Source: JACQZO01 sp964512325
GTDB lineage: Bacteria > Patescibacteriota > Gracilibacteria > RBG-16-42-10
Reading direction: 5' to 3'
DNA length: 8,634 nucleotides
Assembly (NCBI GenBank): GCA_964512325.1
Contig: CAZEGN010000028.1
Span: 1 to 8,634 of the forward strand
The notes under the pieces were generated by a model. It saw only the letters and a list, made by a program, of their open reading frames with translations. It was not told the origin of the DNA and made no database searches. This document shows, in pieces, positions 1 to 5,933 of this stretch (position 1 is the first letter of the stretch; the number at the start of each line of letters is the position of its first letter). Position numbers and translations under genes: made by a program.

Positions 1-87
1 AAGTGTTCTTGTAAACTACTTATACCAGGTGGCGCGTTTAATTATAGAACTCTCCATGCTAGGCTCCATCCTTGCTAAAAAATTATT

Positions 88-1227
88 ATGGCTAGAGAAT
101 CATGGGGAAAAGTTGAGTCGGTTTACGTTAATTTTCCAAAAACTAAAATTGCAGCGATACAGACAGCAGTCAGAGTTTCATTAGCTGGTATTGTGGATGA
201 TAAACACAGTGTACTAGTTAGAGATACTACAGGAGCGCGCGATGAAGAAATGTATGGTTTGCCGAAACGTCATGGTGTGCGAATAAATACCGCACCATGG
301 AGACAAATCACTCTGGTCGATGCTAAAGAGATGGAAAATATCGCTCGACAATTGGATATTCCCCACGCTATTCCTGCTCAATTGGCATCCATGCTGGGTG
401 CAAATATTTTGGTATCAGGTATTTGCGGCTTTAGTAAAATCCCATCAGGAAGTGCTGTGCACATTTATAATGATAAACAAGCTCACCCGGTGGGTACATT
501 AAAGGTGGAACATGAAAACTTACCTTGTGATGGGCCGGGACATATTATTGCTCGTGAGTATGCTCAGGTTGATCCGTTAAGATTTAAGTTGGCAGCTTTA
601 GGTCAACGCGGTTTAGTTGCGACTGTGCTATGGGCTGGAGATCAAGATGGATTCATCATTGAACCTGGTATGGATATAAAGGTGTGGCAAAGAGGCAACT
701 TGGTGCTAGAAAATAAGAGAAATATTGATAGAGCAAGAACCGCAGTAGCAAAGAAGTTAGCTACTTTGAAGGAAATGGATGATAGGATTACCGATCAACA
801 GTTTGTGTTGGATATGACAGCAATACTTATTGCCGTGCTAGACCGATATGATGTCTCTGCAGTAAATGCGGTGATAAGAATGCTGCGTTGTATTCAAACG
901 ACAGCAAGGAATACTGATGATGAAATTAACTGGCCATATTGTGAACATTTAGTGCATCATATGCTGCCAATTCCGGTCGCTGAATTGCCTGAGGATGTCC
1001 AGAGTTATCTTGAGGCGCAGACTCAAAAGCCGCCAATTGGGGTTAGAGTTAGACTAGTTCACTCTCAAGGAACAGCAAAATCTGCTTTGTCTGTAACAGC
1101 TAAAACTAGGAAAATTAATAATCAGTGGAAAGACTCTCTCCTGAAAGCTGTTGGCTTGCTGGTAAATCTCCCAGAAGGAGGACTAGAAGAAATTGTGCAG
1201 GCTTATAATTTGGCCATGAGCTCGTAG
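88..1227 (+). CDS. MOSC-domain protein with long C-terminal extension
   Basis: This is a 379-aa soluble protein. Residues about 10-205 read as a MOSC domain (molybdenum cofactor sulfurase C-terminal fold): RQITLVDAKE at 72-81, GANILVSGICGFSKIPSG at 104-121, the conserved cysteine in ENLPCDGPG (Cys147), and RGLVATV with EPGMDIKVW at 174-200. Known MOSC proteins bind a Mo-cofactor or carry sulfur on the cysteine; stand-alone relatives (YiiM, YcbX) reduce N-hydroxylated bases. Residues 210-379 form a mostly helical extension that I cannot assign and that YiiM-type proteins lack. I see no signal peptide or membrane segment. The ATG at 88 has no Shine-Dalgarno. An extended -10-like TGC-TAAAAA at 73-81 lies almost on the start and would give a nearly leaderless mRNA; TATAGA at 43-48 is an alternative. 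The next gene follows after 45 bp. The MOSC call is good; the activity is not established. Confidence 0.8.
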   Translation: MARESWGKVESVYVNFPKTKIAAIQTAVRVSLAGIVDDKHSVLVRDTTGARDEEMYGLPKRHGVRINTAPWRQITLVDAKEMENIARQLDIPHAIPAQLASMLGANILVSGICGFSKIPSGSAVHIYNDKQAHPVGTLKVEHENLPCDGPGHIIAREYAQVDPLRFKLAALGQRGLVATVLWAGDQDGFIIEPGMDIKVWQRGNLVLENKRNIDRARTAVAKKLATLKEMDDRITDQQFVLDMTAILIAVLDRYDVSAVNAVIRMLRCIQTTARNTDDEINWPYCEHLVHHMLPIPVAELPEDVQSYLEAQTQKPPIGVRVRLVHSQGTAKSALSVTAKTRKINNQWKDSLLKAVGLLVNLPEGGLEEIVQAYNLAMSS

Positions 1228-1272
1228 TTGCTTGTGTGGTTTTACTATTGACTTATTAGTAATAACACGTCT

Positions 1273-2355
1273 TTGGAAAGTCACAGAAAGCTCATTTATC
1301 CAGCTACACCAGAACAGGAACTCTATCGTAAGTTTTGCGAAGGAGTTCTCATTGGAGAACGGGGCTATATTGCATATACTAGCGATAATCTTTCTCCTCA
1401 ATTGGTTTTTGGTAGTGATACATACCCTGAGGCGTTTGAAAGTTTACAAAGAAATTGTCGGAAGGTGTTTCGTGATAGGCTAAAACTGTACTTTTATCAT
1501 CAGGGAGCGAATAATTTGTGCTTTGCTAACAATCCCAGAAAGCACGCTCATCCGGCGATTAGAATGTGGCAAGGTGATGGTTGTGCAGAAATACTAGCTA
1601 CTGATGTCATTACTACTGGTGCTGGTGTGGTACGACCGCATAGAAGCTATGTAAGATCGCTTTTTGAGCGCGTCTTGTATGAAACATGTGATGATGGGAC
1701 TGGACCTGATTTATATCCGCGTCTAGTGCCAATGGTACAATCAAAACAAGCATCTTCTTGGCCTCATTTGATTCAATATGAGCAGGAAATAGGTCAAAGA
1801 CCTGAGCTGGTGAGTACTCAATACGATTCTACCAACTTAATTTATGGGGATGTGTATGGTGAACTTTTGCAGGTTTTTGCACGACGAGATGAAGGCCTGT
1901 TTTTAGAGAGATATCTCAATCATATTAAAACGACCTGGCAAGAAAGAATGGGTGAGATAATAGTTTCGGTTATCAATGGTTATCCCACTACAGCACTTGG
2001 TCGATGGGAGAAAATTACTGAGGCTTTTGGCGGAAAAGTAAGGATTTTGGATTCTCAGTCTGCAGGTATTGATGCTTTCGATGAAAGTCCTGATCACACG
2101 CGTCTTATATTTCGGGCTAATCCTTTGATTAATTATAGGAAGTCTGATTTAGACACCTGTGGATTTGCTTCATTGTTCACGATGCCATGTTTTTCTGATA
2201 TCGGTTTTAGACCAAGAGGATTCCTCCTGTATGCTCAACACATGCATGATTATGGGATTTGGAGAAGACCACCAGAAAGTACTCGGGAATTAGTAGAAAG
2301 AGTGGAATATTTATTAAGCATTACAAAAGTAGATACTCAAGCGTTTTATAAATAG
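1273..2355 (+). CDS. Conserved-looking protein of unknown family, 360 aa
   Basis: I do not recognise this family. The 360-aa product is soluble, with no signal peptide or transmembrane stretch, and mixes helices with aromatic-rich segments. Features that look conserved are HQGANNLCFANNPRKHAHP (76-94), the Gly-rich TTGAGVVRPHRSY, and a Cys/Pro-rich part near 290-320 with SDLDTCGFASLF and MPCFSDIGFRPRG. The start is TTG at 1273: the frame is closed by TGA at 1249-1251 and no ATG or GTG lies between. There is no Shine-Dalgarno. It lies 45 bp after the MOSC gene in the same frame and is probably cotranscribed with it, which hints at a shared pathway. The following 330 bp encode fragments resembling its first 90 residues, so the family seems to have been duplicated here. 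The ORF is clear; its function is unknown. Confidence 0.75.
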   Translation: MESHRKLIYPATPEQELYRKFCEGVLIGERGYIAYTSDNLSPQLVFGSDTYPEAFESLQRNCRKVFRDRLKLYFYHQGANNLCFANNPRKHAHPAIRMWQGDGCAEILATDVITTGAGVVRPHRSYVRSLFERVLYETCDDGTGPDLYPRLVPMVQSKQASSWPHLIQYEQEIGQRPELVSTQYDSTNLIYGDVYGELLQVFARRDEGLFLERYLNHIKTTWQERMGEIIVSVINGYPTTALGRWEKITEAFGGKVRILDSQSAGIDAFDESPDHTRLIFRANPLINYRKSDLDTCGFASLFTMPCFSDIGFRPRGFLLYAQHMHDYGIWRRPPESTRELVERVEYLLSITKVDTQAFYK

Positions 2356-2359
2356 CTAT

Positions 2360-2685
2360 ATGGCGTTACAACCACCTGGGAAACTAGTGTATGAGGCAAG
2401 CATGATGAAGAACTCTTTCGGGCGATTACTAGAGATGCCGATCTTGACGAGTGTGATTTGTGCTAGTGGAATAAGTTTCTTGCGGATGCATTGTTTTTTA
2501 GTGGCAAAATGAAGGCTGGTGTTGATAGAGATTGTAGTCTATCTAGCAAGACATTAATGCGCAATGAGTTTTAAAGAGCGAAAACTCGACGCGATTTGAG
2601 TGTCTGTTTTGGTCGTTATGGCGGCATCAACTTGTGCCATACTGCGAATCCAATGGCCTACCAAAATAAGAAGCTTAATATTTGA
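2360..2685 (+). pseudogene. Decayed 5' remnant of a paralogue of the 360-aa gene
   Basis: This stretch has no intact ORF, but its pieces align with the start of the 360-aa gene just upstream. In one frame 2381-2401 reads KLVYEAS, like KLIYPAT at residues 6-12. A shift to the next frame near 2398 gives KHDEELFRAI (like PEQELYRKF). That frame then runs to 2685, broken by TAG at 2464 and TAA at 2572. Within it, LFFSG resembles LVFGS, TLMRN resembles SLQRN, and GGINLCHTANP (2620-2652) matches GANNLCFANNP. Order and spacing are roughly kept. The similarity ends near residue 100 of the model, so about three quarters of the gene is missing. In the first frame an ATG at 2360 opens a 50-codon ORF ending with TGA at 2510-2512; I think this is incidental. 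The homology rests on a by-eye alignment. Confidence 0.5.
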
Positions 2686-2702
2686 TGTCTCTTGGTTGAA
2701 AA

Positions 2703-3344
2703 CTACTGTCCTACTAACTCTAATTTAAATTCTTCCAGGAAATCTTTTAAGAACTTGGTGCGGCGTTGGGCAATGGTTTTTGCAGTCTCAGTGTGCATTC
2801 TGTTTTGTACAACTAGTAAACGAGTAAAAAAAAGATCTAGAGCATACTTTAAGCTATCGGGTTCTCTATTAGCTGAAAATGGGTCTTCAATGTTATAAAA
2901 AGGGCGTTTCATGCTACCTGTAGAGCAAAAAGTGCGCATAATGGATATTGCACCAGTTGCTTCTAGACCATCAGCATCCTGTATAATTTTCGCTTCCAGA
3001 AATTCAGGGATGATGCCCTTAGAGAATGAACATGTTTGGATAGCACTATATACCTTATCGATCTTGTCTTGAGGATATTCAGGAATTGCGCTTAAGAGTT
3101 CTTTAGTAAGTGCAGCGCTTTCGTCACTTGCATATTTGCTGCGCGGATCATTTTTAGGATAATTTACTACGTCATGAAATAATGCGGCTGGTATAATAAT
3201 GTCCATATCAGCATTTTCTATTTCTGCAATTCGTTCTGCATTTGTTAATACTCTATGCACGTGACTTATATCGTGTGCGGGATCGCTATTATCAATTTTG
3301 CTTTCTGCGATTGTAATAAGCTTACTTCGCAAATCAGGATTCAT
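2703..3344 (-). CDS. HD-domain phosphohydrolase, YedJ-like
   Basis: This is a 213-aa HD-superfamily protein, a metal-dependent phosphohydrolase fold. The metal-binding pattern is present in order: HDISHVHRV (24-32), the HD pair in ALFHDVVNYPKNDP (His57-Asp58), and Asp in AKIIQDADGLEATGAI (118-133). FHDVVNYPKN followed by YASDESA and the QDADGLEATGAI block is typical of the YedJ/uncharacterised HD subgroup rather than of (p)ppGpp or dGTP hydrolases. The physiological substrate of that subgroup is not settled; a nucleotide or other phosphate ester is likely. The length is normal for the group. The ATG at 3344 has no Shine-Dalgarno and begins 9 bp after the cytidine deaminase stop, so the two genes are probably cotranscribed and this one translated second. 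The catalytic set appears intact. It ends 18 bp from the decayed paralogue on the other strand. Confidence 0.88.
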   Translation of the reverse strand: MNPDLRSKLITIAESKIDNSDPAHDISHVHRVLTNAERIAEIENADMDIIIPAALFHDVVNYPKNDPRSKYASDESAALTKELLSAIPEYPQDKIDKVYSAIQTCSFSKGIIPEFLEAKIIQDADGLEATGAISIMRTFCSTGSMKRPFYNIEDPFSANREPDSLKYALDLFFTRLLVVQNRMHTETAKTIAQRRTKFLKDFLEEFKLELVGQ

Positions 3345-3353
3345 AGTGTTCTG

Positions 3354-3824
3354 TTAATTAGCTTGTTGATTAATTACCAAGTTTTTAGATCCAAAGGCAA
3401 GAGGTAGAAGTTCGCTAATTGTGGCTACCAGAATCTGCTTTTTGTTGGTAGTAGCCATGATTACTTTAATGTCATGGTTAGATAGTTCAGCTATTTCATT
3501 GATCATTTGTCGGCAAGCACCGCAAGGTGCTGTTATGGTCTCCGTTGGCTCATTTCCTTTGCGTGCAATTATTGCCAGACTAGTTATTTGTTTAATTCCC
3601 ATTGTGTTTGCTCTAAGAATTGCTGCCTGTTCAGCGCAGAGAGAGGATCCATAACAGGTATTGGCAAAATTTGTCCCACTAACCAAATCACCTGTTGCTG
3701 AAATTAGGCATGCGCCCACATAAAAGTGCAGCATCGGCTCATAAGCATTGACTAATGCTTTTTCGGCCTCTGTAAAGGCACTTTTCTCTAATTCGCTTAG
3801 TTTGTCATAGGTTACAGATTTCAT
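3354..3824 (-). CDS. cdd: Cytidine deaminase family protein with altered ribose-binding motif
   Basis: This is a 156-aa protein of the small, usually homotetrameric zinc cytidine deaminase family, which converts (deoxy)cytidine to (deoxy)uridine in pyrimidine salvage. The zinc site is complete: Cys63 with catalytic Glu65 in SLCAEQAA, and Cys101/Cys104 in APCGACRQM. HFYVGACL (33-40) is the FxVGA substrate strand, and ELLPLAFG near 138-145 is the usual C-terminal LLPxxF motif. The oddity is at 52-55: the family's NxEN, whose Glu contacts the ribose 3'-OH, reads NFAN with Ala54. Another deaminated nucleoside or nucleobase is therefore possible; blasticidin-S-type deaminases also diverge here. 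An extended -10 lies just upstream, and the HD gene follows after 9 bp. The family call is firm; the precise substrate is less sure. Confidence 0.88.
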   Translation of the reverse strand: MKSVTYDKLSELEKSAFTEAEKALVNAYEPMLHFYVGACLISATGDLVSGTNFANTCYGSSLCAEQAAILRANTMGIKQITSLAIIARKGNEPTETITAPCGACRQMINEIAELSNHDIKVIMATTNKKQILVATISELLPLAFGSKNLVINQQAN

Positions 3825-3847
3825 ATTTCCCAGTAAAGCTTGAGGTG

Positions 3848-3856
3848 ACTATAGCA
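3848..3856 (-). promoter_or_regulatory. Extended -10 promoter for the cytidine deaminase-HD pair
   Basis: On the minus strand this reads TGC-TATAGT, an extended -10 element, in the 71-bp gap between the HAD gene and the deaminase. A weak -35-like TTGATT lies 15 bp upstream. Transcription would start near 3841, giving a leader of roughly 17 nt to the ATG at 3824. It implies that the deaminase-HD pair can be expressed without readthrough from the HAD gene. Confidence 0.45.
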
Positions 3857-3895
3857 GAATCATAGAGAAATCAATAGTTTGAAATCTGTTTGCTT

Positions 3896-4501
3896 TTAGA
3901 GCTTTGCGAGCCACACTTCAACCGGTTGCTGCGTAGTGACAAGGCAGCCCTTTCCTCCTAGTCGGTTTACTTGCTCACAGGTTGAAGATGAATTGTCGAT
4001 GAGCCAAACCCTGCTCATCTCTGTTCTATGTTCTTTCGCTAAGCGTTGGAATAGTTCTCCTTCATTGTCCCTTTTCATCATGCCATGGTCTGCTGAATTG
4101 AGAATGTGATCAAAATGGGCATGCAATCTTAGTTCAGGCACGGTGAATCTGGTGAAGCAATCCATGTTGTCGGTGAGCAATATTGTCGTAAAGCGTGCTC
4201 TTAATGTGGCCAGGTGAGTCAGTGCGGCTTCGCTTACTCTCATTTTTTTGCAATCGTGGACAAATACTGCCCACAATTGCTCAAAAGAAGTGGGTATATT
4301 GTCAGCCAGCCAGCTGTTGATTTGCTCTGAGGTGAGCTGTCCGCGCATCCACTGCTCGAGTCGAGGGTTTTGAGGCGTGAAAAGCAATTCTTGAATACGG
4401 GCAAATAGTGCTGGTTCAAGCGTTTGCCAAAAGCGGTCGAAGCAGAGCGTGCCATCGTAATCAACTAATAAGAGCGGCTTCATAGCAGTGGGTGTAGACA
4501 T
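3896..4501 (-). CDS. HAD-superfamily hydrolase
   Basis: This is a 201-aa haloacid dehalogenase-type hydrolase, probably a small-molecule phosphatase. All four HAD motifs are visible (numbering from the 4501 start): motif I LLVDYDGTL with nucleophile Asp14 and acid/base Asp16; motif II ILLTDN around 107-112; motif III Lys143 in HGMMKRDNEGELF; motif IV VWLIDNSS around 165-172. A helical cap of roughly 80 residues follows motif I, as in subclass I enzymes. The substrate cannot be read from the sequence. The start is uncertain: ATG at 4501 is preferred, ATG at 4483 would begin MKPLLLVDYDG, and GTG at 4540 adds 13 residues that look non-conserved and lies inside a palindrome. None has a Shine-Dalgarno. 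It is divergent from the 273-aa gene and shares its regulatory region. Confidence 0.85.
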   Translation of the reverse strand: MSTPTAMKPLLLVDYDGTLCFDRFWQTLEPALFARIQELLFTPQNPRLEQWMRGQLTSEQINSWLADNIPTSFEQLWAVFVHDCKKMRVSEAALTHLATLRARFTTILLTDNMDCFTRFTVPELRLHAHFDHILNSADHGMMKRDNEGELFQRLAKEHRTEMSRVWLIDNSSSTCEQVNRLGGKGCLVTTQQPVEVWLAKL

Positions 4502-4511
4502 TTGAGAATGT

Positions 4512-4519
4512 AGTATATT
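4512..4519. promoter_or_regulatory. Overlapping divergent -10 elements
   Basis: An AT-rich core serves both directions: TATATT (4514-4519) on the plus strand towards the 273-aa gene, and TATACT (4517-4512) on the minus strand towards the HAD gene. Neither has a good -35. If both work, polymerases would compete for the site, and the minus transcript would begin only a few nucleotides before the ATG at 4501. This is inferred from motif match only. Confidence 0.3.
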
Positions 4520-4525
4520 TGAGAA

Positions 4526-4561
4526 GAGTAGACTACTCACCTGCTAATTACGGGTGAGTAG
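4526..4561. repeat. Nested inverted repeats in the divergent promoter region
   Basis: Two palindromes share an arm. GAGTAG-A-CTACTC (4526-4538) is a perfect 6+1+6 palindrome. CTACTCACC (4533-4541) pairs perfectly with GGTGAGTAG (4553-4561), extended by T4542-G4552 and G4543-C4551 to an 11-bp stem with a 7-nt loop. Each outer arm contains GTGAGTAG, and each GTG is a possible start: 4540 for the minus HAD frame and 4554 for the plus 273-aa gene. It could be a repressor operator or, in the plus transcript, an RNA hairpin hiding the start codon. It is not followed by a T-tract, so it is a poor terminator. Confidence 0.6.
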
Positions 4562-5375
4562 GGAATTGGAAGAGAACTTTTATGTGCAAGAAGATGCGGA
4601 TGTGTTAGGTTGTGAGTGCAAGTTTTTGCGTGTTTATATGTCAAACCACGATGCGGCGTTGCTAAAGAAAGTCTCTCAGTTAATCACCTTTTTTAAAGAA
4701 GGAAAGATTGAAGTTTTGGAAAAGCACGAAATGCATCCTGGCCTTGAAAAAGGAAGCCGAGAGAATTATTTGTATTTCACATTGGCACCCAGTTTGAACT
4801 TTCAGAGAAATTCCCCTGCTTTGTGGCAGGCAGCGTACAATACTTTTATTGATGCTGAAACGCATTGGGTGTTCTTGCCTGAATTAGTAGTTCAAAAGTC
4901 GATGGATGAACTACAAGGAGCATTGCTGAGATACAAATTAGCTTTGCAGAAAAATAAGCATACTGCTATTTGGAAAAATATTTCTACTACTTTCCATTTG
5001 CATTATAAAAGCGATCCACGCGTATTATTGGCCGCTCATGATTGGGATATACCCAAGATTCTTCATGCAGTGCAGATAGAGCATAAGAAGGCTTTTCCTT
5101 ACTTGTCTGGACTTAAGCTGAGCAATTATTGGCTATTTATTCTGAGCCATTTTACGGATGCAAACTTTGCAAACCTGCATGAGCTTTCTATTATTCCTGA
5201 TACGCATATTATGCAAAGCAGTGTGAAGTTGGGAGTGGTTGATCTGAAGGCGTCACCGACTGATGTCGATAGGGTTTGGAGACGGATTAATCAACTAGGC
5301 AACTTTTCTCCTGTAGAATTGCATAGTGTTTTGTGGAATTGGAGCCGATCAGGCTTTCTACCCAGTATTGAATAG
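4554..5375 (+). CDS. Unknown protein, possibly distant HhH-GPD DNA glycosylase-like
   Basis: This is a 273-aa soluble protein with no family I can name with assurance. The C-terminal half is reminiscent of the HhH-GPD base-excision fold: FPYLSGLKLSNYWLFIL (181-197) could be the helix-hairpin-helix, with G and K in the expected LxGxK arrangement. IIPDTHIMQSSVKLGVV (213-229) resembles the PVDTHVxRVxxRLG segment that carries the catalytic Asp (here Asp216). There is no iron-sulfur cluster Cys motif. The N-terminal 110 residues, with NYLYFTLAPSLNFQRNSPALW after residue 70, are unassigned. GTG at 4554 lies in a hairpin arm; TTG at 4566, GTG at 4584 or ATG at 4638 are alternatives, none with a Shine-Dalgarno. 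It heads a three-gene run, with the ITPA-family gene starting 7 bp after its stop. The glycosylase idea is tentative. Confidence 0.7.
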   Translation: MSRELEENFYVQEDADVLGCECKFLRVYMSNHDAALLKKVSQLITFFKEGKIEVLEKHEMHPGLEKGSRENYLYFTLAPSLNFQRNSPALWQAAYNTFIDAETHWVFLPELVVQKSMDELQGALLRYKLALQKNKHTAIWKNISTTFHLHYKSDPRVLLAAHDWDIPKILHAVQIEHKKAFPYLSGLKLSNYWLFILSHFTDANFANLHELSIIPDTHIMQSSVKLGVVDLKASPTDVDRVWRRINQLGNFSPVELHSVLWNWSRSGFLPSIE

Positions 5376-5382
5376 CGTTTAT

Positions 5383-5928
5383 ATGCGTATCACTTTTATT
5401 ACAGGAAACCCGGACAAAGCGGAGCAATTAAGTAGATACTTAGCTTATCCAATTGCCCATAGGAAACTAGATGTGCCTGAACTGCAATCATTAGATCCTG
5501 TTGAGGTGGTGAAGCATAAAGCGCTAGCGGCTTATAAGCAGATTCAAGGTCCGGTGTTAGTGGAAGATACGTCACTGACTTTTTATGCCTTAGGCAAATT
5601 GCCAGGCACGTTAATTAAGTGGTTTCTCACCGAGCTGGGTACAGCAGGACTTTGCAAAATCTTAAATAGCTTTGCCGATAGAAGTGCCTGTGCTCAGGTG
5701 CATTTTTGTCTTTACGATGGCAAAGAGCTGCGCCTTTTTGTAGGAAAGGTTGAGGGCCTGATTGCTAGTGAACCAAGGGGTGATCAGGATTTTGGCTGGG
5801 GACCTATTTTTATCCCTAATGGCTGTAAAAAGACCTGGGGAGAAATGAGCGCGGAGGAGCAAAATGCTACTGCGATGAGACGAATAGCGCTTGAGAAACT
5901 TGATGCTTATTTAAAAACAACTGAGTAA
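5383..5928 (+). CDS. rdgB: ITPA/HAM1/RdgB-family nucleotide pyrophosphatase, variant base pocket
   Basis: This 181-aa protein belongs to the family that hydrolyses non-canonical purine NTPs (ITP, XTP, HAP-TP) to monophosphates. Seen in order: FITGNPDKAEQL (5-16, phosphate loop), DVPELQ (30-35, metal-site Glu33), GPVLVEDTSL (56-65, catalytic Glu61-Asp62), LPGTLIKWFL (73-82), EPRGDQDFGWGPIF (130-143) and EMSAEEQNA (154-162). GPVLVEDTSLTFYALG and IKWFL look closer to the eukaryotic/archaeal ITPA type than to E. coli RdgB. Two base-recognition positions differ: FGWD is FGWG (Gly140), and SHR is AMR (164-166). Specificity may therefore be shifted. The ATG at 5383 was chosen because the homologous region begins there; the frame stays open upstream to 5326 only by overlapping the previous gene. 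No Shine-Dalgarno is seen. It is coupled to its neighbours by gaps of 7 and 5 bp. Confidence 0.88.
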   Translation: MRITFITGNPDKAEQLSRYLAYPIAHRKLDVPELQSLDPVEVVKHKALAAYKQIQGPVLVEDTSLTFYALGKLPGTLIKWFLTELGTAGLCKILNSFADRSACAQVHFCLYDGKELRLFVGKVEGLIASEPRGDQDFGWGPIFIPNGCKKTWGEMSAEEQNATAMRRIALEKLDAYLKTTE

Positions 5929-5933
5929 GTCCT

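Noticed and set aside
1..87. A tRNA or other RNA gene at the window start.
   Set aside because: No cloverleaf arms or GTTCNANNC-like T-arm can be formed; this is best seen as upstream sequence of the MOSC gene.
2360..2512. A 50-codon ORF after the 360-aa gene as a real small protein.
   Set aside because: Its first part matches the 360-aa protein's N-terminus but the match jumps to another frame after about 14 codons, so it is better read as the start of a decayed paralogue.
2464..2574. Programmed stop-codon readthrough (TAG 2464, TAA 2572) giving a functional protein from 2395-2685.
   Set aside because: Two different stops, an upstream frameshift and an early end relative to the paralogue fit gene decay better; no recoding signal is visible.
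3421..3701. Plus-strand ORFs inside the cytidine deaminase region.
   Set aside because: They are antisense shadows of a clear deaminase with an intact zinc site.
4502..4540. HAD protein starting at the minus-strand GTG at 4540.
   Set aside because: The added residues are not conserved-looking, and the start lies upstream of the best -10 motif (4517-4512), so it would not be on that transcript. It is kept only as an alternative.
5326..5382. A longer ITPA-family protein starting at the ATG at 5326.
   Set aside because: The extra 19 residues overlap the previous gene's coding end and precede the conserved family start; ATG at 5383 is directly before the first strand and FITGNPDK.
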